Shown piece by piece: positions 51,527-61,126 of a stretch of 64,000 nucleotides of DNA. The stretch's first letter is position 1; each line of letters opens with the position of its first letter. Both the position numbers and the translations under genes were made by a program. Source of the stretch: Nocardia vinacea (GTDB lineage Bacteria > Actinomycetota > Actinomycetes > Mycobacteriales > Mycobacteriaceae). The stretch covers positions 9,610,001-9,674,000 of the forward strand of contig NZ_CP109149.1 in the NCBI RefSeq assembly GCF_035920345.1, in the 5' to 3' direction. Below the pieces are notes generated by a model that was not told the DNA's origin, made no database searches, and was given only the letters and a program-made list of their open reading frames with translations.

Positions 51527-52381
51527 TCAAACCGGGCCGAAGCCCGCGCGCAGATCGTCGAGCAAGCCCTGCAGGAAGCGCGCGAACCGCGGTGGCGACG
51601 CGTCGATGGTGCGCCACGGATGCAGGGCGACCAGTGGTGCCAGCCGGTCGACGAGGACGATTTCGGCATCGGTAACGGCGCACGACTGCCGCCACCGGTC
51701 CAGGTAGTCCGAGCGGTGCGGACCGCGCAGCACGCGCCAGGACAGCAGCGGATGCGTGATTACCGCATCGCCCCAGTCGAACAGCATGTCCGAATCGGTG
51801 AACACGTTTCCCGGATGCAGATCATTGTGTTCGATACTCAGCCTGCCGAATTCGGCAAGCGCCGCGCCGGCTTCGGTGATCGCCGCACCGAGGCCGGGAA
51901 CGCGTGGCTCGAAGTGTCGGTACACCGTGATCAGTTGGGACGGCGGCAGATACGGCGTGCCGGTGGCGCGCAGCTCATCGATGTGATCGCCCATCGCCAA
52001 CTGGAGGTCGGCGTAACGGCGGACCAATTCGGTCCACACGGCTGCGGAATCCCGCGCGGTGGCACCACCATCGGGACTGAGCAACCAGCCATGATCCGGT
52101 TGCACCGCAAGCGGTTCGAGCACACTGCCGGGCCACAACCGGGCCAATTCCTGTAGCAGCGGACCCTCGTGCGCACCGGCGCGAGCGTTGGCCTTCAACC
52201 ACATCGGACCCGCATCGGTCGGGATGCGCACGATCAACGACCATGCCCGCCGTCGCGTTTCCTCCGGCGGCCCAACGATTTTCACGTCGCGAGCGGTGAG
52301 AACGCCCGTGGCCCAATCGAGCATCGGTTGCACGGGTTGGCCGAGCAGTGCCGCTGGTGCGTGCACTGCTCGGCCGGTCAT
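51527..52381 (-). CDS. Aminoglycoside phosphotransferase-like (APH) kinase
   Basis: A 284-aa protein with the APH/choline-kinase fold. The catalytic loop reads EHNDLHPGNVF and the metal-binding segment LFDWGDAVITHP; the N-lobe has WSLIVRIPTDAGPMWLKANA for the ATP-contacting Lys. The substrate is unknown and resistance cannot be inferred. It starts 7 bp after the panB stop on the same strand, so it is co-transcribed. The start at 52381 is used; the frame runs on upstream inside panB. Confidence 0.82.
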   Translation of the reverse strand: MTGRAVHAPAALLGQPVQPMLDWATGVLTARDVKIVGPPEETRRRAWSLIVRIPTDAGPMWLKANARAGAHEGPLLQELARLWPGSVLEPLAVQPDHGWLLSPDGGATARDSAAVWTELVRRYADLQLAMGDHIDELRATGTPYLPPSQLITVYRHFEPRVPGLGAAITEAGAALAEFGRLSIEHNDLHPGNVFTDSDMLFDWGDAVITHPLLSWRVLRGPHRSDYLDRWRQSCAVTDAEIVLVDRLAPLVALHPWRTIDASPPRFARFLQGLLDDLRAGFGPV

Positions 52382-52388
52382 CGTGAAC

Positions 52389-53249
52389 TCAGAAGCTGTG
52401 CTCGGGGCCGGGGAAGGTCCCTCGGCGCACCTCGTCGGCGTAAGCGGCTGCGGCGGAACGCAATTCATCGCCGATCCGGCCGAACCGCTTGACGAACTTG
52501 GCGGTCTTGCCGCTGGTGAAGCCCGCCATATCCTGCCAGACCAGCACCTGCGCATCGCATTCCACGCCGGCGCCGATGCCGACGGTCGGGATGGTCAGCT
52601 TGCGGGTCACCTGGCCGGCCAGTTCGGCGGGCACCATCTCCATCACCACGGAGAACGCACCGGCCTCCTGAACCGCGATGGCATCGGCGATGAGCTGCTC
52701 GGCGCCGTCGCCGCGGCCCTGCACCCGGAAACCACCGAGGGTATTGACGCTCTGCGGGGTGAAGCCGATATGCGCCATCACCGGAATACCGGCCGAGGTG
52801 ATCAGCGCGATCTGCTCGGCGACCCGCTCACCGCCCTCCAGCTTGACCGCGTGCGCACCGCCCTCCTTCATGAACCGGGTCGCGGTGGCCAGTGCCTGCT
52901 GCGGCGAGGTTTCGTAGGTGCCGAACGGCAGATCGGCCACCACCAGCGCATGCGGTGCACCACGTACCACGCCGCGCACCAGCGGGATGAGCTCGTCGAT
53001 GGTGATCGGCACGGTGGTGTCGTAGCCGTAGACGACGTTGGCCGCGGAATCACCCACCAGTAGGACCGGAATCCCGGCTTCTTCGAAGATGCGAGCGGAG
53101 GAATAGTCGTAGGCGGTCAACATCGACCACTTCTCGCCATCGGCCTTCATCTGCTGCAGATGAGGTACCCGCGTCTTGCGCTTGGCCGGCTTCGCAGTGG
53201 CCGGGGTAGCGCCGTAGGCAGGGGTCTCCGATTCGGATACGGACATCAT
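52389..53249 (-). CDS. panB: 3-methyl-2-oxobutanoate hydroxymethyltransferase
   Basis: PanB transfers a hydroxymethyl group from methylene-THF to alpha-ketoisovalerate, the first pantothenate step. The 286-aa protein has the family blocks [45 protein letters not shown] and [17 protein letters not shown] with the metal ligands of a decamer-forming TIM barrel. An N-terminal tail of about 28 residues is basic. Two adjacent ATGs (53249 and 53246) with AGGGA just upstream are possible. It matches Rv2225 in context and is divergent from the Hip1-like peptidase. Confidence 0.94.
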   Translation of the reverse strand: MMSVSESETPAYGATPATAKPAKRKTRVPHLQQMKADGEKWSMLTAYDYSSARIFEEAGIPVLLVGDSAANVVYGYDTTVPITIDELIPLVRGVVRGAPHALVVADLPFGTYETSPQQALATATRFMKEGGAHAVKLEGGERVAEQIALITSAGIPVMAHIGFTPQSVNTLGGFRVQGRGDGAEQLIADAIAVQEAGAFSVVMEMVPAELAGQVTRKLTIPTVGIGAGVECDAQVLVWQDMAGFTSGKTAKFVKRFGRIGDELRSAAAAYADEVRRGTFPGPEHSF

Positions 53250-53520
53250 CGTCCCTTTCGTGGTTGTCGCCTCGAGGCCCGTTCGGGTCCCCGGGTTTGT
53301 GTGACGAATCCAGTGTGCACCCTCTGCACGGCCCGCTTAAGGCCATGAGCGGTGCAATTGGTCACATCACAATCCCCAGCGCAACGACGGATTTCGCACG
53401 AACATGGGTAACTCGTCGGGTACGCCCAGAACTCGACCGGGCACCAAGCCGCCGGTCCGCGACGGAAGTCGGTACCTACCTACGACCGGCAAAAGAGGCG
53501 GGCATGCCAGGATCTTCCCC

Positions 53521-55059
53521 ATGTCTGTGGTGCGGAGTGGGTCGCGTGGTGTGCTGGTCGCGGTGACATTGGTGGTGGTGGCGGCCGGATGCAGCGCATC
53601 CAAGGACGAGCCGGGCAATGCGTTACCCACTCCGCCTCAGGGGCTCGACAAGTTCTACAGCCAGACCGCGAACTGGGGTTCCTGCGACGATTTCGGCTCT
53701 CCGGACGACCGCCCCGCACCGAATACCGAATGCACTCGCGTCACCGTGCCCGTCGACTACACCAAGCCCGACGGCGCGACCGCGCAGATCGCGCTGGCCC
53801 GAATTCCGGCCAGCGGCAAGCGGATCGGCTCACTGCTGCTCAATCCGGGTGGGCCGGGCGTATCGGGTCTGTCGATGGCGGGTATCGCGGGCAAGACGCC
53901 GCTGGCCGAGCGCTTCGACCGGGTCGGCTTCGATCCGCGCGGTGTCGGCTCCTCGATCCCGACCATCGCCTGTCTGACCCCGCAGCAGAACGACGCCGAA
54001 CGCGCCGAACCGCCGACCGACAACACCCCGGACGGCATCGCAAAGGCCGAGGACGAGAACCGTCAGTTCGTCGGCCACTGCGTCGAGCGCACCGGCACCG
54101 ACTTCCTGGCCCGCGTCGGCACCCGCGAGGTGGTGCAGGACATGGATGTGATCCGCGCCGTCCTCGGCGATCCGAAACTCAGCTACCTCGGGTACTCCTA
54201 CGGCACCAAGCTCGGCTCGGCCTACGCCGAGAAGTTCCCGGACAATGTGCGCGCGCTGGTGCTCGACGGTGCGGTGGACTCCTCGCAGGATCCGGTGCAG
54301 GAATCGCTGCGGCAGGCGGCGGGCTTCCAGCAGGCATTCGACGCCTATGCCGCGGAATGCGCGAAGCAGGCGGACTGCCCGGTCGGTACCGATCCGGCCC
54401 AGGCGGTCGCGAAGTTCCGCGCGCTGGTGAATCCGCTGGAGACCAAACCGGCCGCGACCACCGATCCACGCGGACTCAGCTACGGCGACGCCATAACCGG
54501 CGTGCAGCAGGCGCTCTACTCCGATGATTTCTGGAAGATACTCACCCTCGGCCTGTCCGAACTGCGCGACGGGCGTGGCGACACGCTGCTGAAGCTCGCC
54601 GATCTCTACGACGGCCGCCGCGACGACGGCAGCTACGACAACACGCAGGAGGCCTTCAACGCCATCCGCTGCGTCGACGATCCGCCGATCAACGATCGTG
54701 CGGTGACGGGCCGACAGGACACCGAATACCGCAAGGCGGCGCCGTTCCTGGACGACGGCCGCGGCACCGGGACCGCACCGCTGGAACTGTGCGCCGTCTG
54801 GCCGGTACCGAACACCAGCACACCGCACAAGGTTTCGGCACCGGGTCTGCCGAAGACGGTGGTGGTGTCGACCACCGAGGATCCCGCGACGCCGTATCAG
54901 GCCGGTGTCGATCTGGCCAACCAGCTGGGCGCCGCACTGATCACCTACAAGGGCACCCGACACACCGCGGCACTGGTCGCCGGCGATCAGTGCCTCGACG
55001 ACGCGGTGATCTCCTACCTCACCGATCTGAATGTCCCGGGGGCCGGTCTGACCTGCTGA
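53521..55059 (+). CDS. Lipoprotein alpha/beta-hydrolase, Hip1/CaeA-like peptidase
   Basis: A 512-aa cell-envelope protein with a lipoprotein signal ending VVVAAGC. It has the tripeptidyl-aminopeptidase type alpha/beta hydrolase fold: LLLNPGGPGVSGL oxyanion block, nucleophile in LGYSYGTKLGSAYA, Asp in STTEDPATPYQ and His in KGTRHTAAL. The corresponding M. tuberculosis protein Rv2224c (Hip1/CaeA) is a serine protease that processes GroEL2 and affects the envelope. It is divergent from panB. The ATG was chosen for the signal peptide; CAGGAT 7 nt before it may be a -10 box. Confidence 0.9.
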   Translation: MSVVRSGSRGVLVAVTLVVVAAGCSASKDEPGNALPTPPQGLDKFYSQTANWGSCDDFGSPDDRPAPNTECTRVTVPVDYTKPDGATAQIALARIPASGKRIGSLLLNPGGPGVSGLSMAGIAGKTPLAERFDRVGFDPRGVGSSIPTIACLTPQQNDAERAEPPTDNTPDGIAKAEDENRQFVGHCVERTGTDFLARVGTREVVQDMDVIRAVLGDPKLSYLGYSYGTKLGSAYAEKFPDNVRALVLDGAVDSSQDPVQESLRQAAGFQQAFDAYAAECAKQADCPVGTDPAQAVAKFRALVNPLETKPAATTDPRGLSYGDAITGVQQALYSDDFWKILTLGLSELRDGRGDTLLKLADLYDGRRDDGSYDNTQEAFNAIRCVDDPPINDRAVTGRQDTEYRKAAPFLDDGRGTGTAPLELCAVWPVPNTSTPHKVSAPGLPKTVVVSTTEDPATPYQAGVDLANQLGAALITYKGTRHTAALVAGDQCLDDAVISYLTDLNVPGAGLTC

Positions 55060-55110
55060 TCCGCAGCTCACAAGGCGATCTTGCACGCGGTGCGATTCAT
55101 TCCGAATGAT

Positions 55111-55124
55111 GGGATTGCAATCCC
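55111..55124. repeat. 14-bp perfect palindrome upstream of glnA2
   Basis: GGGATTG/CAATCCC has no loop and lies 50 bp upstream of the glnA2 start, a position typical of a regulator-binding site. Confidence 0.45.
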
Positions 55125-55135
55125 TAAGCGTGTAT

Positions 55136-55151
55136 GTAACACGGATTTAAC
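55136..55151 (+). promoter_or_regulatory. Candidate GlnR half-site in the glnA2 promoter
   Basis: GTAAC-n6-TTAAC resembles the known actinobacterial GlnR half-site GTnAC-n6-GnAAC with one mismatch. It ends 23 bp before the glnA2 start and overlaps the -35 region. Confidence 0.35.
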
Positions 55152-55161
55152 GCCGGATGCT

Positions 55162-55167
55162 TACGCT
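55162..55167 (+). promoter_or_regulatory. -10 box of a leaderless promoter for glnA2
   Basis: TACGCT ends 7 nt before the ATG at 55175, which decides this start over the in-frame ATG at 55157. Confidence 0.5.
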
Positions 55168-55174
55168 CGGCGAC

Positions 55175-56515
55175 ATGGATCGCCAGAAGGAATTCGTGCT
55201 GCGGACGCTCGAAGAGCGGGATATCCGCTTCGTGCGTCTCTGGTTCACCGATGTGTTGGGCTATCTGAAGTCCGTTGCCATCGCTCCGGCGGAGCTAGAG
55301 GGTGCCTTCGAAGAGGGCATCGGCTTCGACGGCTCGGCCATCGAGGGCTTCGCCCGGGTGTCCGAGGCCGATATGGTGGCGCGGCCGGATCCCTCGACCT
55401 TCCAGGTGCTGCCGTGGTCGACCAGTAAGGGCCACCAGCACTCCGCGCGCATGTTCTGCGATATCACCATGCCCGACGGTTCGCCGTCCTGGGCCGACCC
55501 GCGCCATGTGCTGCGGCGTCAGCTCAACAAGGCCGGTGACGTCGGGTTCAGCTGCTACGTCCATCCGGAGATCGAGTTCTTCCTGCTGGAGAACGGTCCC
55601 CAGGACGGCCGCCAGCCCATCCCGGCCGACAGCGGCGGGTTCTTCGACCAGGCCGTGCACGACTCCGCGCCCAACTTCCGCCGCCACGCCATCGACGCGC
55701 TGGAGTCGATGGGCATCTCGGTGGAGTTCAGCCACCACGAGGGCGCGCCGGGGCAGCAGGAGATCGACCTGCGCTACGCCGACGCGCTGTCCATGGCCGA
55801 CAACGTGATGACGTTCCGCTACCTGATCAAGGAAGTGGCCATCGACGAGGGCGTGCGCGCGACCTTCATGCCCAAGCCGTTCGCCCAGTACCCGGGCTCG
55901 GCCATGCACACCCATATGAGCCTGTTCGAGGGTGAGGCCAACGCCTTCCACGATCCGGACGATCCGATCAACCTGTCGGCGACCGCACGCGCCTTCATCG
56001 CGGGCATCTTGGAACACGCCCCGGAGATCAGCGCGATCACCAATCAGTGGGTGAACTCCTACAAGCGACTCATCCACGGCGGCGAGGCGCCGACGGCGGC
56101 CTCGTGGGGCCGGTCCAACCGCTCCGCGCTGGTGCGGGTGCCGATGTACACCCCGAACAAGTCCTCCTCGCGCCGCGTCGAGATCCGCAGCCCAGATTCG
56201 GCCTGTAACCCCTACTTGACCTTCGCCGTACTGCTGGCGGCCGGTCTGCGTGGCATCGAGAAGGGCTACACGCTGCCGCCGGAGGCCGAAGACGACGTGT
56301 GGTCGCTGACCGTCGCCGAGCGGCGCGCCATGGGCTTCCGTGAGCTGCCCGGCACGCTGGACGAGGCGCTGCAGGCGATGGAGCGCTCGGAGCTGGTCGC
56401 CGAGACACTCGGTGAGCACGTTTTCGACTTCTTCCTGCGCAATAAGCGCCGGGAATGGGCGGACTACCGCAGCCAGGTGACGCCGTACGAGCTGAAGGAG
56501 TACCTCGGACTCTAG
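55175..56515 (+). CDS. glnA2: Type I glutamine synthetase GlnA2
   Basis: Makes glutamine from glutamate, ammonia and ATP. At 446 aa from this ATG it equals the length of M. tuberculosis GlnA2. Family blocks are GIGFDGSAIEGF (the start loop), HPEIEFFLLE and HHEGAPGQQEIDLRYADALS for metal ligands, PGSAMHTHMSLF, and NRSALVRVP plus RRVEIRSPDSACNPYL in the active site. A Tyr lies two residues before LPPE, as at the adenylylation site (GYTLPPE). It lies 89 bp before glnE, the adenylyltransferase for glutamine synthetase. Confidence 0.95.
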   Translation: MDRQKEFVLRTLEERDIRFVRLWFTDVLGYLKSVAIAPAELEGAFEEGIGFDGSAIEGFARVSEADMVARPDPSTFQVLPWSTSKGHQHSARMFCDITMPDGSPSWADPRHVLRRQLNKAGDVGFSCYVHPEIEFFLLENGPQDGRQPIPADSGGFFDQAVHDSAPNFRRHAIDALESMGISVEFSHHEGAPGQQEIDLRYADALSMADNVMTFRYLIKEVAIDEGVRATFMPKPFAQYPGSAMHTHMSLFEGEANAFHDPDDPINLSATARAFIAGILEHAPEISAITNQWVNSYKRLIHGGEAPTAASWGRSNRSALVRVPMYTPNKSSSRRVEIRSPDSACNPYLTFAVLLAAGLRGIEKGYTLPPEAEDDVWSLTVAERRAMGFRELPGTLDEALQAMERSELVAETLGEHVFDFFLRNKRREWADYRSQVTPYELKEYLGL

Positions 56516-56592
56516 CCGGTTAAACCAGGCGCAATCGGCTACGTTTGCGACTCTTTCCAACCCGGCCGGGTGGAAAGAGATGATCGGCCATC

Positions 56593-56598
56593 TAAGTT
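56593..56598 (+). promoter_or_regulatory. -10 box of a leaderless promoter for glnE
   Basis: TAAGTT ends 6 nt before the ATG at 56605; no ribosome site is present. Confidence 0.45.
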
Positions 56599-56604
56599 GG
56601 ACTT

Positions 56605-59600
56605 ATGGTCCGGCCGCCGTCTGCTCGTTCAGCTGTCCCTGGTGTCGGTCGGCTCGGCTTGCTCGAGCCGACCGCCGCCGCCTCGCTACGAGAGTTGGCT
56701 TGGGACAATATCGACAGCATTCCGGTGCTGTGGGCGCTGTCTCGCGCGCCCGATGCCGATCTCGCACTGCTGACGCTGACGCGGTTGCAGGCCGCGCTCG
56801 GCGAGGACTGGTCCGAGCTCGATTCGACACTGCGGATCGATACCGCCTTGCGCGGCAGGCTTTTCGCGCTCATCGGATCGTCGAGCGCATTCGCTGATCA
56901 TCTGGTCGCCGACCCTCCCGCATGGCGAATTCTGCTGCGCGACAAGCTACCCGCGCGCGAGGAGCTTGTCGCTGATCTGTTGGCTGCCGTGCAAGCGGTA
57001 CCGGCCGAGAGTCCGCACGCGGATGCCGTGCTGTACCGGGCTGAGCTGTCTGGTCCCGAGGCAGTTCCGCTGCTGCGCAAGCGATATCGCGATCAGCTCA
57101 TGCTCCTGGCCGCGCTCGATCTGGCTGCCACCGTGGAGAACGAGCCGGTGCTGCCATATCAGGTGGTCGGTCGCCATCTCACCGATCTCGCCGATGCCGC
57201 GTTGACCGCCGCACTGGCGGTAGCGGTGGCCCGGGTCTGCAAGGACGTGCCGGTACCGGTGCGGCTGGCCGTGGTCGCCATGGGTAAGTGCGGTGCGTGC
57301 GAACTCAACTATGTCAGCGATGTCGATGTCGTCTTCGTGGCCGAACCGGCGGATGCCACCGCTACGCGGTTGGCCGCCGAGATGATGAGCGTGGGCAGCG
57401 CGGCCTTCTTCGAGGTCGATGCGGCACTGCGGCCCGAGGGCAAGGCGGGTGCGCTGGTGCGCACCTTGGACTCGCATATCGCCTACTACAAGCGCTGGGC
57501 CAGGACCTGGGAGTTCCAGGCACTGCTCAAGGCGCGGCCGATGACCGGCGATCTGGCGCTGGGGGATCAGTACCGCGACGCGCTGATGCCGATGGTGTGG
57601 ACCGCCTCCGAGCGCCCCGACTTCGTCGCCGATGTGCAGGCGATGCGGCGCCGGGTGGAGGATCTGGTGCCCGCCGATCTGCGCGAGCGCGAACTCAAAC
57701 TCGGCCACGGCAGCCTGCGCGATGTCGAATTCGCCGTCCAGCTATTGCAATTGGTGCACGGCCGGGTGGATGAGACCCTGCATGTACAGGGCACTGTGGA
57801 AGCGCTGACTGCGTTGGCCGCGGGCGGGTACGTCGGTCGCGACGACGCCGCGAACCTCACTGCCTCTTATGAATTCCTGCGCCTGCTCGAACACCGGCTG
57901 CAGTTGCAGCGGCTCAAGCGCACCCACACTTTGCCCGCAGCCGATGACGAGGAGGGGATGCGCTGGCTGGCCCGCTCAGCCCATATCCGCCCGGACGGAC
58001 GGCAGGACGCGGTCGGCGTGCTGAGCAATGAGATTCGCCGAAATGCGGTGCGGGTGCGGCGATTACACGCCAAACTCTTCTATCGGCCACTGCTCGAATC
58101 GGTGGTCAAGATGGATCCCGACGCGCTGCGGCTGAGCCCGGACGCGGCGATCCGCCAGTTGGCGGCACTCGGCTATGCAGCACCGGAAAACGCACTGGGA
58201 CATCTGAAAGCGCTCACCGGCGGGGTATCGCGCAAGGGCCGGATTCAGGCGCTGCTGTTGCCGACGCTACTCGAATGGCTCGGGGACACACCGAATCCCG
58301 ATGCCGGACTGCTCGCCTACCGGCGGGTCTCGGAAGGCCTGGACGATCAGATCTGGTTCCTGCGCGAATTGCGCGATGAGGGCGCGATCGCACAGCGGTT
58401 GATGATCGTGCTCGGCTCCTCGGAATATCTGCCGGATCTGCTGATCAACGCACCGGATACGATCCGGATGTATGCCGACGGTCCGGGCGGTCCGCTGTTG
58501 CTCAGCCCGCAGCCGGAAGACGTTGCGCGCGGGATCCTTACCGCGGCGGCGCGCTACGACGATCCGAAACGTGCTGTGGCCGCGGCCCGTTCACTGCGCC
58601 GACACGAATTGGCGCGGGTGGCTTCGGCCGATCTACTCGGCATGCTCGACGTGCCGCAGGTGTGCCGAGCGCTGTCCTCGGTCTGGGTCGCGGTGCTGGA
58701 AGCCGCACTGCGCGCGGTGATTCGAGCCAGCGAGGCCGAACTCGGGGCGCCGGCACCGGCCGATTTCGCGGTGATCGGCATGGGGCGACTGGGCGGTTTG
58801 GAACTCGGTTACGGCTCTGATGCCGATGTGCTCTTCGTCTGCGACCCGCGTCCCGGCGAGGACGAGACCAAGGCCGTGAAATGGGCGATCGGCATCGCGG
58901 AGAAGGTGCAGCGGTTGCTCGGTGCGCCGAGTACCGATCCGCCGCTGCAGGTCGACGCCGGACTGCGCCCGGAGGGTCGCAATGGCGCGCTGGTGCGCAC
59001 GCTGGCCGCCTATGCCGCCTACTACGAGCAGTGGGCGCAGCCGTGGGAGGTGCAGGCCCTGCTGCGCGCACATCAGGTGGCCGGGGACCAGGATCTCGGT
59101 GTCCGGTTCCTGCGCACCATCGATAAAGTTCGCTATCCCGAGGGCGGTGTATCGGCGGAGGCAGTGCGCGAGATCCGCCGGATCAAGGCCAGGGTGGATG
59201 CCGAACGCCTGCCGCGCGGTGCGAATCCGGCGACCCACACCAAACTCGGGCGCGGTGGTCTCGCCGATATCGAATGGACCGTACAGTTGATGCAGCTGCG
59301 CTACGCCGACGATGTGCGCGCACTGCACAACACCTCGACGCTGGAATCCCTCGATGTCATCGAGCAGACCAAATTGCTTGCGATCGAAGATGTTTCGCTG
59401 CTGCGCGAAGCCTGGATCACAGCGACCAGGGCGCGCAACGCACTGGTGCTCGTGCGCGGCAAGGCGGCCGATCAGCTACCCGGCCCAGGCCGTCTACTAT
59501 CGGCCGTCGCCCGGGTCGCGGGCTGGCCGAACGACGACGGCAGCGAGTTCCTCGACAACTACATGCGCATCACCCGCCGCGCAAAAGCGGTGGTGGAGCG

Positions 59601-59616
59601 CGTCTTCGGCGGCTGA
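56605..59616 (+). CDS. glnE: Bifunctional glutamine-synthetase adenylyltransferase/deadenylase
   Basis: GlnE adds or removes AMP on glutamine synthetase according to nitrogen status. The 1003-aa protein has two nucleotidyltransferase domains, each with the conserved G-x-L/C-G-x-x-EL-x-x-x-SD-x-D pattern: [19 protein letters not shown] near residues 226-244 and [19 protein letters not shown] near 727-745, each followed by a helical domain ([16 protein letters not shown] and [16 protein letters not shown]). The first catalytic site removes and the second adds AMP in known enzymes. It follows glnA2 in the order known from mycobacteria. Confidence 0.96.
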   Translation: MVRPPSARSAVPGVGRLGLLEPTAAASLRELAWDNIDSIPVLWALSRAPDADLALLTLTRLQAALGEDWSELDSTLRIDTALRGRLFALIGSSSAFADHLVADPPAWRILLRDKLPAREELVADLLAAVQAVPAESPHADAVLYRAELSGPEAVPLLRKRYRDQLMLLAALDLAATVENEPVLPYQVVGRHLTDLADAALTAALAVAVARVCKDVPVPVRLAVVAMGKCGACELNYVSDVDVVFVAEPADATATRLAAEMMSVGSAAFFEVDAALRPEGKAGALVRTLDSHIAYYKRWARTWEFQALLKARPMTGDLALGDQYRDALMPMVWTASERPDFVADVQAMRRRVEDLVPADLRERELKLGHGSLRDVEFAVQLLQLVHGRVDETLHVQGTVEALTALAAGGYVGRDDAANLTASYEFLRLLEHRLQLQRLKRTHTLPAADDEEGMRWLARSAHIRPDGRQDAVGVLSNEIRRNAVRVRRLHAKLFYRPLLESVVKMDPDALRLSPDAAIRQLAALGYAAPENALGHLKALTGGVSRKGRIQALLLPTLLEWLGDTPNPDAGLLAYRRVSEGLDDQIWFLRELRDEGAIAQRLMIVLGSSEYLPDLLINAPDTIRMYADGPGGPLLLSPQPEDVARGILTAAARYDDPKRAVAAARSLRRHELARVASADLLGMLDVPQVCRALSSVWVAVLEAALRAVIRASEAELGAPAPADFAVIGMGRLGGLELGYGSDADVLFVCDPRPGEDETKAVKWAIGIAEKVQRLLGAPSTDPPLQVDAGLRPEGRNGALVRTLAAYAAYYEQWAQPWEVQALLRAHQVAGDQDLGVRFLRTIDKVRYPEGGVSAEAVREIRRIKARVDAERLPRGANPATHTKLGRGGLADIEWTVQLMQLRYADDVRALHNTSTLESLDVIEQTKLLAIEDVSLLREAWITATRARNALVLVRGKAADQLPGPGRLLSAVARVAGWPNDDGSEFLDNYMRITRRAKAVVERVFGG

Positions 59617-59620
59617 CACG

Positions 59621-59685
59621 CGCCGACGGTAGTCGAAAGGTGGTTCTCAGCGGGCATGGCGGCCGCCATTCGACTACCGTCGGCG
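59621..59685. repeat. 17-bp perfect inverted repeat between glnE and an HxlR gene
   Basis: The left arm 59621-59637 (CGCCGACGGTAGTCGAA) and right arm 59669-59685 pair at every position across a 31-nt spacer. It separates convergent genes, so it may act as a shared terminator, but the long spacer and lack of a T-run are unusual. Confidence 0.65.
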
Positions 59686-59692
59686 AGTTCGC

Positions 59693-60025
59693 TCAGGGCA
59701 GGGGGATACCGGCGCGGTCGGCGCGTTTTTGGCCCCATTCGTAGAGGGCTGTCAGGACCGGGACCAGGCTCCAGCCCTCCTCGGTCAGGTCGTATTCGAC
59801 CTGGGGTGGCACGGTATCGAACGTGGTGCGGCGGATCAGGCCGTCGGACTCCAGATCGCGCAGTTGCTGGACGAGCATTTTCTCGCTGGTGCTCGGCATC
59901 AGGCGCCGCAATTCGCCGTAGCGGCGCACGCCCTCCTTGAGGTGGGCCAGGATGACCGGCTTCCATTTGCCGTCGATGAGATCGACGGTCACCTCCACGG
60001 CACAGTAATAGCGCTTCTCCGGCAT
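59693..60025 (-). CDS. HxlR-family transcriptional regulator
   Basis: A 110-aa winged-helix regulator containing nearly only the HxlR domain: YYCAVEVTVDLIDGKWKPVI, LKEGVRRYGELRRLMPSTSE and DLESDGLIRRTTFDTVPPQV. The conserved early Cys (YCAVE), used for redox or electrophile sensing in some relatives, is present. GGGAGG precedes the ATG at 60025. It is divergent from an isomerase-like/isochorismatase-like operon 121 bp away, which it probably controls. GTAACACTGTAA at 60063-60074 in that gap could be part of an operator. Confidence 0.88.
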   Translation of the reverse strand: MPEKRYYCAVEVTVDLIDGKWKPVILAHLKEGVRRYGELRRLMPSTSEKMLVQQLRDLESDGLIRRTTFDTVPPQVEYDLTEEGWSLVPVLTALYEWGQKRADRAGIPLP

Positions 60026-60146
60026 CGCTCGCCTCCCGGTACTCACCAAAAAGTGCGTTCTTGTAACACTGTAATCATCGGACTTACATGGAACTCGCAC
60101 TGCGGCGCGGCCGCACCACATTCTGCAGACATGGAGTTCGATTCCC

Positions 60147-60485
60147 GTGAAAGTCATCGTTTTCGACAGCTTCAAGCCCGGCGTGACGATGGAGACCATC
60201 ACCCCTTATCTCCCCGAAGAGGTCGCCAATGTGTGGCGGCTGTGGAAGGCGGGCATCGTGCGCGAGAACTATGCGCGCGCCGATGAGCCCGGCGTGGTGA
60301 TCGTATTCGAGGTCGACAGCGTCGAAGAGGCCAAGCGTTACGTTGCCGATTTCCCGCTGACCAAGGCCGGTCACCTGGAATGGACCTACGTTCCGGTGCA
60401 GGCGCCGTTGCCACTGGAGGCGCTGATGGATCCGTCCGTCGACGTCGCCGAGCCCTACGACCGGACGAAGGTGGGGTCGGCCTGA
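60147..60485 (+). CDS. Muconolactone isomerase-like small protein
   Basis: A 112-aa dimeric alpha/beta-barrel-like protein resembling muconolactone delta-isomerase and related small proteins of uncertain role (KVIVFDSFKPGVTMETITPY, VANVWRLWKAGIVRENYARA, GVVIVFEVDSVEEAKRYVAD). No conserved catalytic residue can be assigned safely. GTG start. Its stop overlaps the next start (TGATG). Divergent from an HxlR regulator. Confidence 0.7.
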   Translation: MKVIVFDSFKPGVTMETITPYLPEEVANVWRLWKAGIVRENYARADEPGVVIVFEVDSVEEAKRYVADFPLTKAGHLEWTYVPVQAPLPLEALMDPSVDVAEPYDRTKVGSA

Positions 60486-61126
60486 TGCAATACGCCTACG
60501 GTCTGAGCATTCCGCAGACCCTCGCGGATGCCTGCGATCCGACCAGGATGGCGCTGATCATCTACGACATGCAGGTCGGCATCGTGCGGCAGCTGTCGGA
60601 CGGCGACAAGATCGTCCAGACTTGTGTGCAGCTACGGGATGCCGCGCGGGAGAACGGTTTTCGCGTCTTCTACACGCGGCATATGTCACTGCCGCCCGCT
60701 GCGGCCGGTGTCGCGCAACTGCGCACGGCCATGGAGTGGCAGCGGGTCGACAACCCCAACGAAGTGAATTCCAGCTTCCCGCAGGGGTCGCCCCAGTATC
60801 AGCTCGTCCCCGAGCTGACTCCCGGTCCGAACGAGGTGGTCATCGATAAGATCACCATGTCCGCCTTCGCGGCGACACCGCTCGATATCGCCTTGCGCGA
60901 CTTGGGCATCGACACTTACGCCATTGCGGGCATCGCTCTGGAGGTCGGTATCGAACCCACCGTCCGGCACAGCCTGGACCTGGGCTATCTCCCGATTCTG
61001 GTGAGCGATGCCTGCGGTGCGGGCCATTCGACCGCGGCCGAACGTTCCATGGCCACACTGGCTTTCGCCGGTGGTTCGCTCACCACGGACGCCGCCGTGC
61101 TCGTCGAGCGCATGCAACGCCACTGA
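60485..61126 (+). CDS. Isochorismatase-fold hydrolase without the catalytic Cys
   Basis: A 213-aa protein of the isochorismatase-like superfamily. The catalytic Asp is in LIIYDMQVG and the Lys in EVVIDKITMSAF, but the nucleophile segment reads GIALEVGIEPTVR, with Gly where nicotinamidase-type members have Cys. True isochorismatases such as EntB and PhzD also lack this Cys, so a vinyl-ether or similar reaction is possible. Coupled by TGATG overlap to the isomerase-like gene and probably controlled by the HxlR regulator. Its 3' end overlaps the convergent HPr-like gene by 47 bp. Confidence 0.82.
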   Translation: MQYAYGLSIPQTLADACDPTRMALIIYDMQVGIVRQLSDGDKIVQTCVQLRDAARENGFRVFYTRHMSLPPAAAGVAQLRTAMEWQRVDNPNEVNSSFPQGSPQYQLVPELTPGPNEVVIDKITMSAFAATPLDIALRDLGIDTYAIAGIALEVGIEPTVRHSLDLGYLPILVSDACGAGHSTAAERSMATLAFAGGSLTTDAAVLVERMQRH

